From: Protopterus annectens
Lineage: Eukaryota; Chordata; Ceratodontiformes; Protopteridae
Reading direction: 5' to 3'
DNA: 64,000 nucleotides
Assembly: GCF_019279795.1 (NCBI RefSeq)
Contig: NC_056744.1
Span: 1,504,518,130-1,504,582,129, forward strand
A program made the translations under genes and the position numbers. The notes under the pieces were generated by a model. The model ran no database searches, was not told where the DNA came from, and worked only from the letters and a program-made list of their open reading frames with translations. Shown in pieces: positions 11,841 through 23,042 of the stretch. Each line of letters opens with the position of its first letter. Position 1 is the first letter of the stretch.

Positions 11841-11980
11841 TGGGGGTTAGTATACTGGTTAAGGTGTTTAACTAAGAGACACAAGGTACAGACGTTGATT
11901 TTTTCCTTTGAAAGGGAAATTGGTTAGGATTAAACTGGCCAGTAATGGCAATTAGCCTAATACTTACCTATGAACCTATG
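11841..11980 (+). mobile_element. tRNA-derived SINE with CR1-type 3' tail
   Basis: The head (gggttagtatactggttaag) resembles the D-arm/A-box of a tRNA, followed about 35 nt later by a B-box-like acagacgttgatt. The last ~40 bp (attagcctaatacttacc then tatgaacctatg) is nearly identical to the 3' end of the family A LINE at 43290-43316. Borrowing a LINE tail is the usual way a SINE recruits the LINE machinery. A target duplication was not identified. Confidence 0.65.
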
Positions 11981-12259
11981 CTCTTTTTAACTATATCTAC
12001 CCTACTGTTTTATTTGATGCTATTTAACTTTCTGGAACTTTCCTCCCTAGGCCTCCAATGAATATGGGTATTTATTTCCCAGTCAGACATTCCTGGTAAA
12101 AAATGTTGATACATAAATATATTCCCCTCCTGTTCTGAGATTTTTGTGGACATTATATTAAGCAGGATCTTAGATCTAGAGCATACCCAATTTGGGTGAG
12201 GGTTGCAGCTTTCTTATTGCAGACGGTTTTGGAATTCTAACTGTAAATAACTGGCATTA

Positions 12260-12960
12260 TAGAGCATCTGGGATAAAAATCAGGACTTTCCCATCAAACA
12301 ACACAGTATTCTCACAGAAAAAGTGTAGATTGCAGGTGAATATGCAGCAGTTAAATCAGGTGGAGGAATTTAAGAATCTTTGGGTCTTATTCATGGCTGA
12401 AGGTAAAGGGGATCATGAGTTTGACCAGAGTATACATTCAGCCATTGCATTAGTGTAGGCATTGTACTAAGACTATGATGGTGAAGTGAGATCTGACTCA
12501 TAAGACAAAGCTTTCAATTTACCAGTCAAACTGTGCCCTTAGTCTCCCCTGTGATCATGAAGATCGGGCAGTGACTAAATGAATGACAATCTGAGTACAT
12601 GCTGCAGAAATTATGTTCCTTTTGATGGTATTTGGGCTCAGTTTCTGTTACAGCATGAGGCGCTTGCACTGGTACGATCTTGGAGGACAGCCTCTACCCT
12701 TTCAGGTTGAGAAGACTCAGCCGAGGTGGTCTGGGTACCACTTGAGAATATCCTTTTGGGCACCTCCTACTGGAGGCTATTGGAGAGTTGCCATACATGC
12801 TTCATTGACAGGATACTCTTGAACAAAACAGAACATATTGGAAGGATTATATCTCTGTCAGCTTGCCAGTGAGTTCCTGAAGATCCCATATGATGAACTG
12901 GATATAGTTGCTGGGAATATGGAAGTCTAGTTTATGTAGCTTGCTACCACCCTAATTCTC
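12260..12960 (+). pseudogene. Degenerate LINE reverse-transcriptase C-terminal fragment
   Basis: The frame at 12192-12458 contains QVEEFKNLWVLFMAEGKG followed by HEFDQSIHSAIALV. This matches the widespread LINE signature in which a VxxFKYLG block is followed by a (D/E)xxIxxRIxxA segment after the RT palm. Downstream frames hold further scraps but many stops. The surviving stretch is too short to assign a clade; RTE or a related clade is likely. Confidence 0.5.
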
Positions 12961-13108
12961 ACCAAGAAAAACACATTACAAAATGGATGGTTAGATGGTT
13001 ATTAGAAACATCTTGTAAAGCCTGTGAGATGAAACATTTATAAACTATGATGTATTTCTAAACATTCTGTAGCTAAATAACTTATGTGTGTGTTCATTTT
13101 GTTTACAG

Positions 13109-13926
13109 ATAACGGTTTGGATGGCCTTCAAGACTGGTTAAGCACACAGAAGCAGCACAAACGTAGTCTGTATGGAATCTGCAATAGACATAATCTGCGA
13201 ACATCGATCCAGTTTAATAAACTATTGCTCTCTACATTACTTGTGGAGCATACACACAGGTTTATATATTGTTCAGTACCAAAAGTAGGATGTAGCAACT
13301 GGAAGAGGACAATTCTTCAGTTATCCATGAACATCAGTGGCAGGGATCCTGGAGAGTTTTCCCAAAAAAATATACACAGAAGTATCCTGATCAAGAATCT
13401 TACATCCTATTCCCTTCAGAAGCAGTTATTTTTGCTACAGAATTATACCAAAATAATGTTTAGCAGGAATCCATTAGAGAGGCTTGTATCAGCATACAGG
13501 GACAAATTTCTTCATGAAAATGACTACTATTCTACAACTGTCGCAAATAAAATCAAACGTAAATACAGACATAAAAGCAATGATAATTCTACAGTAACAT
13601 TTAAAGAGTTTATTAGGTATGTAGTAGAAGAAAATAACAATGATATCCATTGGATGCCGATGTTCCAGCTTTGTCAACCATGTAGTATTGAGTATGACTT
13701 TATTGGAAGGCATGAGTCAATGACAGAGGATGCAGATAATATTCTGAAGTACCTTGGTGTCCCAAAGCATGTGCATTTCCCAGATTACAAGAAACATAGC
13801 AATGAGGGCAGAACCACGTTAAACATCACAGAAACATTTCTCCAACACTTTACCAAAAACGAAATCGATCAAATTTATCACAAATACAAAACAGATTTTC
13901 TGATATTTAACTATTCATATGCTTAA
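13109..13926 (+). CDS. Carbohydrate sulfotransferase 8/9-like, terminal coding exon
   Basis: Encodes the luminal catalytic domain of a Golgi sulfotransferase that moves sulfate from PAPS to a glycan. The exon begins after a good acceptor (tttgtttacag, ending at 13108), splits its first codon in phase 1 and ends at TAA 13924-13926; the upstream in-frame ATG at 13084 is intronic. Visible motifs are the 5'-phosphosulfate loop VPKVGCSNWKR (13276-13308), the 3'-phosphate loop RNPLERLVSAYRDKF (13465-13509), and the family C-terminal blocks DIHW, CQPCSIEYDFIG and RTTLNIT. The paired cysteines and the RTT block favour the CHST8/9 branch over CHST10 or CHST11-14. Several N-glycosylation sequons are present (NIS, NLT, NYT, NST, NIT). 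The reading frame is intact with no stops. The 5' exons with the membrane anchor were not found in this window. Confidence 0.88.
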
Positions 13927-13941
13927 TGTCTTTATCTGTGA

Positions 13942-13943
<2 letters not shown>

Positions 13944-14001
<58 letters not shown>
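13944..14001. repeat. (TA)n microsatellite in putative 3' UTR
   Basis: About 57 bp of alternating TA starting 18 bp after the sulfotransferase stop codon. Confidence 0.95.
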
Positions 14002-14004
<3 letters not shown>

Positions 14005-14864
14005 CATGTCATTTTGCAACACGTGTATGGTGTTAATGCAGTAAACAAATAATAACACACACACACCTAGGTTGTAAGGTACTTACTGACTGGGCTCTTA
14101 TCAGACTACTTTATTACTTTATTACTGAAAGGGCAGCCATATCTGTTCAGTGCATGTCACAGAATTTGCTATTAACTACATAGATACATAAGTATTTATT
14201 GCATATATATATAACTGTGTGATGTAACATATGAGATTGTGGGAGTCAGTGAGCTAGTAAGTGAATGCATGAGTCAGTGGATGACTTAATAGTGAGTGAA
14301 AGAGTTAGTAAGTTAGTGGATCAATGCATGACTGAGCATGCGAGTGAGTAAATTAAATTAAATAAAAGTAGTAACATGGGTTCTACTTGATATTCGTGAC
14401 AGTATGAGAGGTAAAGTGACAAGACAGAAGAAAGCAGAAGATAAATACTTTGAATACATTTTTTTTATTTCACTTTTTTACATCTTACAGTTTATTTAAT
14501 ATGCAGAAGTTATGCAGTTAAGTGGCATAAATATGAAATACTGTTGGAAAAGTAAAAATGACAATAAATAAAATCAGCTAAATTTGATCAGCGATTAAAG
14601 AAAAACTTCACCTTCTCCTACAGTTTAACTCAACTCTTAGGTTGCTTTTCTCCCTACAATATAGTACCAATAGTGTATAGGTATCAGAAATGTGCTTGTA
14701 CTTTATAAGATTTTTATTTCCTTGCCTTGGAATCAAGGGAAGGGAGACCACCCAATTTTTTAATCTTAACTTCTCACATAATTTGCAGAGGAATTTGACT
14801 ACACCTGCATGACATACCAAAGACTTAACTTAACTTGCACTGTGCTGTATTTATACACTTGCCT
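14002..14864. other. Probable 3' UTR and downstream DNA
   Basis: Contains no ORF of note. A short gtgagt/agtta-rich stretch lies near 14240-14350. The region probably includes the sulfotransferase 3' UTR, but its end cannot be fixed without transcript data. Confidence 0.4.
14563..14568 (+). terminator. Candidate polyadenylation signal AATAAA
   Basis: A canonical AATAAA about 640 bp after the sulfotransferase stop. Another AATAAA-like site lies near 14360. Use of either is unverified. Confidence 0.3.
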
Positions 14865-15150
14865 ATTATTTATAGTGGTGCTGTATTGTTTCTGTCTCTT
14901 GTTGTCTCCACTGTGTTTCTCCCACCCACCCTCCTTGTTTTTGTTTTGATGTTAATCTTGGTGGCTTAGAAACTACCCGCTCCTCTTGTAAGTTTGTATT
15001 TGGATACTCCCTCTGGGCCTATCTCATTTGCTCACTCAACTGAGTGCAGTGAGATCATATTCTGATTTCAGGCACTCCTACTGTGTACAAAGAGAGCATT
15101 TGAGAAGGACAACCCCTGTTGCCTCTAAATCCTGCTGTGTTCCCTCCCTC

Positions 15151-15214
<64 letters not shown>
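15151..15214. repeat. Poly(A) and (TA)n microsatellite in LINE leader
   Basis: Fifteen A residues followed by about 49 bp of alternating TA. The tract is absent from the same place in copy 2 near 40.5 kb, so it expanded within this copy or was lost there. Confidence 0.9.
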
Positions 15215-15217
<3 letters not shown>

Positions 15218-15475
15218 GCTGCTCTTACTGTAACTGTCTTAGTTGCTGTTCTGCATGCTATCTGTTCAGTTGTTCTTACTCTGCACTTATTACTGCTTGT
15301 TAGTAGCCCTCTAATTTAATGCCTTCTCCACTTGTTTTTTAGTCATTTGTTAATTTAATTGCATTTAATTAAACTGTATTTGCCGTAATATTGATATACA
15401 TGTGCTAACCTGCATTGCATTTGAATTGTATTTACTGCTGTTTTAGCTGCTTTTCTGTAAAAAAAAAAATCCTAG

Positions 15476-16540
15476 CTTGTTTCCTGCCTTTCCTGTAACT
15501 TATCTAGTCCAGATACAGACTTGCTGTATCCAGGACTGTTTGTAAGCTCCTGTGCCCCCCAAGCCTTTCTGTGTTAGAGGGAAGCCTTCTAGCTTATCAG
15601 TGGGAGTGGTAAGCACTAGGTAGCCTATCTACCACAGGAGGAGAGGTTTCTGGCCCAGAAATTATAGTTTATTGGCCGTTTGGGAAGCTCTTCCATCTCT
15701 TTCAACCTTCTAATTCAAAAGCCTGTGTTTGTGCTTGTTTCCTGCCTTTCCTGTTACTAGTCTAGTCCAGGTACAGATTTGCTGTATCCAGGACTCTTTG
15801 TAAGCTTCTGAGCCTCCTCAAGCCTTTCTGTGTTAGAGGGAAGCCTTCTAGCTTATCAGTGGGAGTGGTAAGCATTAGGTAGCCTATCTACCATGGGAAG
15901 AGTGGGTTTTGGCCCATAAATTGTAGTTTATTGGCCGTTTAGGCAGTTTTCCATCTCTTTCAACTTGCTGGCTTAAAAGCCTGTGTTTGCGCTTGTTCCC
16001 CACCTTTTCTGTAACTAGTCTAGTCCAGGTACAGATTTGCTGTATCCAGGACTCTTTGTAAGCTTCTGAGACCCCCAAGCCTTTCTGTGTTGGAGGGAAA
16101 CCTTCTAGCTTATCAGTGGGAGTGGTAAGCATTAGGTAGCCTATCTACCACAAGAGGAGTGGTTCCTGGCCCAGAAATTGTAGCTACTGGCTGTTTGGGC
16201 AGTTTTTTCCCATCTCTTTCAACTTTCTGGTTTAAAAGCCACACTTGCACTTGTTTCCCACCTTTCCTGTTACTAGCCTAGTCCAGATACAGAGTTGCTG
16301 TATCCAGGACTGTTGGTAAGCTTCTGAGCCCTGCAAGCATTTCTGTGTTGGAGGGAAGCCTTCTAGTTTATCTGTGGGAGTGGTAAGCACTAGGTAGCCT
16401 GTCTACCACAAGAGGAGTGGTTCTTGGCACAGGAATTGTAGTTTATTGACCATTCAGGAAGTTGTCCATCTCTTTCAACTTTCTGGTTTAAAAGACCACA
16501 TCTGCACTTATTTCCCATCTTTCCTGTAACTAACCTACTG
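15476..16540 (+). repeat. Tandem ~258-bp 5' monomers of LINE family A
   Basis: Monomers open with cttgtttcctgcctttcctg at 15476, 15734, 15992, 16250 and (partial) 16507, giving spacings of 257-258 bp. Each carries the same blocks: tagtccag...acaga, tgtatccaggact, agcctttctgtgtt, gcttatcagtgggagtgg, ggtagcctatctacca, and catctctttcaac. A more diverged unit lies at about 16880-17096. The same monomers precede ORF1 of copy 2 on the opposite strand at 40379-39955. Their position upstream of ORF1 suggests promoter-bearing 5' UTR repeats like those of rodent L1; that role is inferred. Confidence 0.9.
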
Positions 16541-17348
16541 GAAAGCATTAGAAAGCCTTAAACTGCCTTCTAGCTTAAAAGAGAGACTTTGGAGTGATTG
16601 AGTATCAGTTTTCTGTATTTTCTTGCTGTACTTAACTGTTTTCCACCTAAACACTGATTTTCCAGCACTTATTGTGATTTAAAAGCTTGTGTTTTTCACA
16701 TATTGTACTTATTTGACTGCCTGCACTTTTAAAAAGTTGTTTTTTTGTTTAAATAAATTGTTTAACAGTTGTAGGCTACACACTAAAGTACGATAGCCTT
16801 TTCAGATCGCTTGTAGTCATTTAAGCTGTTTTAAGTGTACTTTTTACTGTTTTTGCCTTATCTTTTAAAAAAAACAAATTCTTGTTTCCCACCTTTCTAA
16901 GCTAGTATAGTCCAGTTTTCAGGCTTGTGCCGAATTCAGGGCTGTGTTACACGTTTCTGACTTGCCCATACTTTACTTGGATAGAGGGAAGTTTCTCTGT
17001 TCCCTGTGAGAGAGATAAACTTTGAGCAGCCATCTGTCCTTGGAGGAGTGGTTCCAGCCCAGAAGTTAGTAGTTTAAAAACCGCGTTTGCACGGTTTTGT
17101 ATGCCGGGCAACACCGGTTAGCTAGGGTTAAATTATTCCCGACTCCACTAAGTCTCCTCTTCAGTTTTTCACTTGAAACTAGCCTAACTCTCAACCTAAG
17201 CACTCAAAAAGCATCCTACAGTCCAGCACTTGCTCAGACCTAATAGTAAGCATTAATATACCCCAACACTTGACTGCCCAGTAGGGCAAGGCTCTTTATC
17301 CACCCCTCACCAACCAAGCGACTAAGCAGCTCACCCTACTATTCAGGC

Positions 17349-18324
17349 ATGACCAAAGGGCAACTTCAGGTGTACTCTCTAGTCCAGCTGGTGAATCTGG
17401 GTATCCTGAGGCAATGTTACAACTGCCACATTTACACAGACAGCCCTCTCCTCCTACCACAAAACACTAACATATGTGAGAGATGCAATTATACAGCCAA
17501 ACTGGAGGCTAAGGTATCTCCACCCAAGACTGGAACAGGCAGTCATGAGGATTAACACTTGCACCACACCTCCAGCCTCACACAGACCTACTAAACCAGC
17601 ACTGGAAAAAATACACATAAATACACAAAATCATACTCTAAGGCTCTAAATAAAAACCTGCAAAAGCATCAGAGAGCTCCAAAGCAGACACCCACAAAAC
17701 CTGCACCTCCCATCACAAACCAGACAACACATAAAACACAAAATCAATGTGCCGCACAATCATAGCCCTTAAGGCGAAATAACATACCTAACAAACTAGT
17801 AATAGGTGACTCAATAGTCAGGCACACTGATGCCTCACTCACTAGGCTGGACAAGGAGAAGGTTTCTGTTAGATGGCTGTCGGGAGCCAGAATCCGCCAC
17901 ATAACACAACTAATCAGGACACTCCAGAACAAGTACAAATATGACTCTGTCATTGCTCATGTTTGGTGTGAATGACCTGAGACATACCTCCCTGGACTAC
18001 ATGAAAAGAGACATGGAAGAGCTCTCTGATCCTGTAGCCCAGGCAGGTATGACCCTGACCCTGAATAGCATCCAGCCCTCACCAAGAATGATACCTCAGT
18101 ATAAAGAAAAAATGATCAATTTCAACAATTGGCTAAGCTTCTGGTGTCATTCAAAGGGGATCCAGTATCTGTCAGCCTGGGATGACATGCTCGGCAAGCC
18201 ACGTTGCTTCACAAGAGACAGCTTGCACCTGTCACCCCTTGGCTTTCAAATACTAGCCAAGGCTCTTGCTGCCCCCATAGTACCCTTTTTAGGCAAGGCT
18301 CAAAATTCAAACCCACCTCCGTAA
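17349..18324 (+). pseudogene. LINE family A ORF1: zinc-binding and SGNH-esterase protein
   Basis: ORF1 of CR1-type LINEs is an RNA-binding and lipid-esterase-like protein. The N-terminal frame (from ATG 17349) has a Cx2C...Cx2C zinc-binding signature (QCYNC, then ICERC). A frame over 17780-17960 has esterase block I, VIGDSIVRH, carrying the nucleophile Ser. The frame 17941-18324 has block III GVND and block V DSLHLSPLG with the Asp/His pair, after FNNWLSFW and YLSAWDDM. Block I and block III are in different frames because of an extra base at the gttTggtg junction near 17962. A stop also separates the zinc region (TAA near 17553) from the esterase. All three SGNH blocks survive in sequence. 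Confidence 0.8.
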
Positions 18325-18341
18325 ACAGCACAAGTAAAAAA

Positions 18342-20880
18342 ATGAGGGTTATGCTACTCAACGCCAGGAGTTTAAATCTCAAAATGCATGCGCTCGAAGC
18401 ACTTCTAAGTATGGAGAATGTCGACATCTGTGCAGTAACTGAAACCTGGTTCAAGGCTCCAGAGAGCACTCCAGCACTACTGGGCTACAACTCCTACACA
18501 CATTTCAGCCACAGAACACTAACCGAAACACAAAAGGAGGGGGTGTATCCATATTCATCAAGGATACCCACACCTCCAGGTTAGTGGCTCAGCATGATAC
18601 CTCTGAGATCATCCATGTGCAACTAACATCGGGCAAATCTGCAATGCAAATTGTGGCCTGCTACAGATCACCCTCCATGACCCAGGACCACCACTCCGCC
18701 TTTCTGGAGACACTGCAAAACATGAAGGTCCTATCGAACACCCTGATATTGGGAGATTTCAATTACCCTACCATTAACTGGGAAAACTATTTGAATACAA
18801 ACTCCCAGGCTCAGCACTTCCTGTAATTTATCAACTCAAATGCCCTGGATCAGCTGGTAAACTCCCCTACCAGAGGCCACAACATATTGGACCTGGTCAT
18901 CACCAACATGGGTGACAGGTGCTCCGTACCGGAGGTCAATCCATCACTGGTTAGATCAGACCATAAACTAATCACCCTGGATGTCCACACCCCCCCAACC
19001 AATGAAACCACAGTGAAAAACTTTTCTAAAGCAAACTTTACCTTACTTAAGGCAGAGTTGGTAAGTTTCACAGCCCCCACACTAAAGGATAACACTGCCC
19101 AAGATTCAGAATCCTTTATAATTGCACTCTATGAGCACCTACAAGGATGTATGGATCATGCCATCCCTAGCAAAACCAAGACTCACTCCCCTAAGAGAAG
19201 GAAACCAGTCTGGTGGACCCCTGCCATAAACAGGTTATACAACAAAAGGAGGAAACTAGTTCAGAAAAAAAAGCAAATCCCAAGAAGGAAAGGCATCCCT
19301 GACCAGTATCAGTAAGAAACTAAGGTCCCTCATAAAATCATCCAAGGCTAACTTTGAAAGAAAAATAGCCAAGGATTTGAAAGATAACCACAAAGCCTTC
19401 TTTAGCTATGTCAAGAATCTAAGTGGCAACTCGCAGATATGCTCTGAGATAAATAGCACAAAATATACTGAACCTACTGATGCTGCCAACATACTGGCAG
19501 ATAGATTCAGTGCAAACTTCACCTCCCTCTCACCTTCAAAAGGGCCCACAACAATACCGGAATAGTGTAGTGTCCCAGAAATCACAGAAGCACAGGTGAA
19601 AACAGCCCTTTCAAAAGCCAAAAACACAGCATCAGTGGGGCCAGATGGTGTCCCAGGCTGCGTCTTGCACGAACTACAGAACAAACTAACCCCCCCACCT
19701 AAACACGCTGTTCATCCTTAGCCTCTCCACAGACTACGTGCCCATAGAATGGTGCACAGCAATGGTTATTCTGCTCCACAAAGTAGGGGCCACAACTGAC
19801 CCTGGTAACTATCGCCCCATAAGCCTGACTAGCCTGGTCTGCAAGGCTATGGAGAGCATCATGATGGAACTCATTAACAAAGACATTGGGAACCTCCAAA
19901 CACTTGACCTGACCCAGTTCAGCTTTGTTATGGGCAGATAATGCCTACTAAACCTGGTTGACGTCTTTGAGACAGTCACCAAGGCCATAGACGAGGGAAA
20001 GGTGGTTCACACAGCCTACCTTGATCTCACCAAGGCATGACTGCAAACTGGGAGCCATAACTGACTCTCTGGCTGAGACGGACATCCTTCAAAAAGGCCT
20101 TACTGAGACAGGCACCTGGTGTCAAAGTCATGGCCTCAAGCTGAATGCCAAAAAATGCATAGTCATCCCGTTTGGGAAAAACAAAACACCCGCGAATTAC
20201 CACATAGGCGGCAGCCCCCTTAATACAGAAGAGGTAATAAGAGATCGGGGACCCAGGTAGATAGTAATCTCTCCTTTGACAATCATATTGCCAAAGTAGT
20301 TAGGAAATCCTTCTATGTGGCTCATCTAATTACTAAGGGGTTCGCATCTAGAAATAAAGAGGTTATAGTGCCCCTCTACTCGTCACTCATGAGACCCATC
20401 ATAGAGTACAATGCCCCATTTGGGATGTACCTCACAAGACACTCCCAACAGCTGGAAAGACCACAAAAGCACCTCACCAAGAGGATTACTGGCCTCAAAC
20501 ATATGTCCTATGCAGCCCGACTGAAAAAAACCTCTGGTTGTACTCAGTAGCATTTCGCTTACTCAGAGGTGATCTCTGCCTGATTTGCAAAGCCATGTCC
20601 AACTCAGAATTGATGGACATGCTTCACCTAAAGAAATCCAAGTCACTGCGAGCCACACGCTCTAGTCAGCTAAACCTCGCCACAACAATAAATAGAACAT
20701 GATGGATGGATGGATAGATTCCTGTCACAGAGACTCCCCATGCTTTGGAACAAAATTCCTAACTACATTAGGCAGAGCCCCTCACTAACACTCTTCAAGT
20801 GAAGCCTTGACGAGTGGATGGGTAACAGAAAATACACCCCTGGGATCACTTCATTGGATGTGCTTGACAAAGGCTCAGTT
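18342..20880 (+). pseudogene. LINE family A ORF2: APE endonuclease and RT, core deleted
   Basis: ORF2 would nick target DNA and reverse-transcribe the LINE. The APE domain starts at ATG 18342 with MRVMLLNARSLNLKMHAL and DICAVTETWF, then passes through a frameshift near 18550 into IVACYRSPS, LILGDFNYPTINW, an in-frame stop after AQHFL, LDLVITN and SDHKLI (to about 18980). RT begins around 19600 with GPDGVPGCVLHEL, YRPISLTSLVCKAMES and TAYLDLTKA. At 20036 the sequence jumps from caaggc directly to gactgcaaac; in copy 3 the same two points are about 270 bp apart, so the VPQGS and catalytic Asp blocks are missing here. The remaining C-terminal part (LKLNAKKCIVIPFGKN, EYNAPFGMYLTRH) is recognisable. 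Confidence 0.82.
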
Positions 20881-21051
20881 AATTAATCAATGGGGCAGCG
20901 AAAGCCAACACACTCTGGCTAGGCTTATAAGTGCCCTCGGGCAGATAGCCTAGTACCTACCTATGAACCTAAGACACACAGAAATCTGTAGTTTACCCTG
21001 CTGGGTACTGCTGACAATCTTGTATGGATAATTAGTCCTGCTGATGTCAGG

Positions 21052-21302
21052 GGGTCTATATCAATTCAGCAAATGGCTGCTTAACCGAATGGCACTGCAT
21101 CAAAAATGCAGGCCGTCGAACTGTTCTGACTGAGATAGCATTATAGTAGAATCAGGAAATTTGCCCTTTTCCCCACTGTAGTGTGTTCCTGGAGTTGGTA
21201 TATATAGTATGTATATAAATGGGGGTGTGTGGGTTTGACGGACTGCATTTTCGATGCAGTGCCATTTGGCGATGTGCCTGTTTGCTGAATTGATATAGAC
21301 CC
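21052..21302. mobile_element. Foldback MITE 1 (251 bp)
   Basis: Terminal inverted repeats of about 48 bp begin gggtctatatcaattcagc at the left and end gctgaattgatatagaccc at the right, with imperfect pairing continuing inward (ggcactgcat / atgcagtgcc). There is no coding capacity. The 9-bp flanks gatgtcagg and aatgttaag are only weakly similar as a target duplication. The TIR start resembles that of the element at 37870-38215. Confidence 0.82.
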
Positions 21303-22961
21303 AATGTTAAGAGCTCAACAGCTGCTGTCAAAAAAAAGGGAGAGGCGTGAAACTGTTTTCCATTGTCTTTATTGCAGAGAGGAATAGAATTTAAACTGAT
21401 TCACAGCTGCTTCCAATGAAGCCATGCTTTTCATAGAAAAACAGAGCAATTAAATAATCGGTCAGTGGTTCAGAAGCAGTTGTCACCTCTTCTGACAAAT
21501 TTACATTTACAGCACATGCACAGTATTTAAATGCTCAGCTTTAAACTTTACATGTTTGTAGTGCATGGATATTTGGAAAAAGACAAACCAGTTAAGCTCC
21601 AGAATGGTGTGCGTCCCGACCTTTACAAATGTTAAGCACCCCTGAGAAAGTTAACGATCTCAAGGTGAATTTCTGGGCATCCACTTCTCGAACACATAAT
21701 AAGCTGGTTGTGACTGGTGATACGATCATAATCTTGTATGTAGTTTATACTACTTTACATTTTAAGGTGACTTAAATATAGTATCAAAGATGTCTATGAC
21801 ATTTAGAAAGAAATCCGAATACATTGTTTCTTGTAATGTGTCAACACATTTACATGTCGTCCCACCTTAATAGGACAAAAACTGTCCACGTCAGCACTCC
21901 TCTGTAGGAAGTGAGACAGGTGGCAAAACTATCAAGTAGGAGCACTGATACTGTTTATAAGAAGATCTTTTATACTGTCTTGTGGCATCCTTCCAGGGAG
22001 GATGTTTACCTGGTACATAGATCCATGGGAAGTAACATCTTCCTATGACTTTGAGTCAGTCCGTACACAAGCGGAGTGCATGAGCATTTTCTAGTCAACA
22101 GAGGAAATGTTAACACTTGATGGCAACCATTATATACAGCTGAATTTACTTTAGCTTATATGGGCTCAATGTGCTCTTTCATTAAAACATTTGAAAATGG
22201 AAATCTGAAGTAGTTTTAGTATCTATCTATATAAATAAACAAATGAATGAAAATAAAAATATCTCCACTGCTGGCAAAGGGGAACAACATTACTTTCAAA
22301 CCCTTTCCTTTCCAGTAGCAGCTGTCACTTCTAGATGAAACTGCAAGGATCCCTCAGAGTAGTGATAGTTTTGACACTTGGGAAAGGTGTGGGGGGAGGG
22401 GATGGTCAATTTATCTTTGACTACAAAAAGATACTTTGAACAAAGTCCTGCAACTTAGATACTTTTTGGTTGCAGCTGTATATCTCCTTTGTATACAGTA
22501 AAACAAACCCTCAGACACACACACAAATGAGGGCCATTCAAGAAATGAAAGATGGAGTCTTGTTACAGAAGGTATATAAAATGACAGTGACTTGACACTA
22601 ATCCCATTATATGCCAATGGCATGGAATACACCACTACTTCCTTATGTCTAGGCTGACTCATATAGAGTAGACATAAAATGGATTATGGGAAAAAGAAAG
22701 ACTTTGGGAAAAACAAGATCACACTGATATGTCAAGCCCCATTGCCATCCATTTTGCAGAAAACTTATTAAAATTCTGAAAAAAAAAGCAGTCAGAGTGA
22801 TTTTGGGGTGTTAGAAATAGCTCAGAAAACAACAGTAGGTTTTCCTTTAAGCACAAAACCAGAAGACTGATGTAGTGGTATTCAGCACAATCAATTGAGA
22901 TTCATTTGTGTGAAACAGGATTTTACAACCTTGTGAGGTTCAGCTACCAGACCACTAGACA

Positions 22962-22962
<1 letters not shown>
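21303..22962. other. Unannotated DNA
   Basis: No convincing coding frame or repeat family. A run of simple A/T-rich and G-rich (near 22390) sequence only. Confidence 0.45.

Positions 22963-23041
<79 letters not shown>
22963..23041. repeat. (CA)n microsatellite
   Basis: About 79 bp of uninterrupted CA dinucleotides. Confidence 0.97.

Positions 23042-23042
<1 letters not shown>

Larger units (their letters stand above)
14865..20971 (+). mobile_element. CR1-type LINE, family A copy 1, near full length
   Basis: A ~6.1-kb non-LTR retrotransposon. It has a 5' leader shared with copy 2 (compare 14930-15060 with the reverse complement of 40560-40700), then four to five tandem ~258-bp monomers (15476-16540), a diverged monomer (about 16880-17096), ORF1 (zinc-binding plus esterase), ORF2 (APE endonuclease plus RT) and a 3' tail ending in the octamer-like repeat acctatgaacctaa. 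Terminal 8-bp repeats and an esterase-bearing ORF1 are characteristic of the CR1/L2 group. ORF1 and ORF2 are broken, so the copy is inactive. Confidence 0.85.

Noticed and set aside
15884-16132. Minus-strand frame in the LINE 5' monomers, repeated at 40238-40435
   Set aside because: It is a by-product of the tandem monomers and has no protein similarity; the two frames match because the repeats match.
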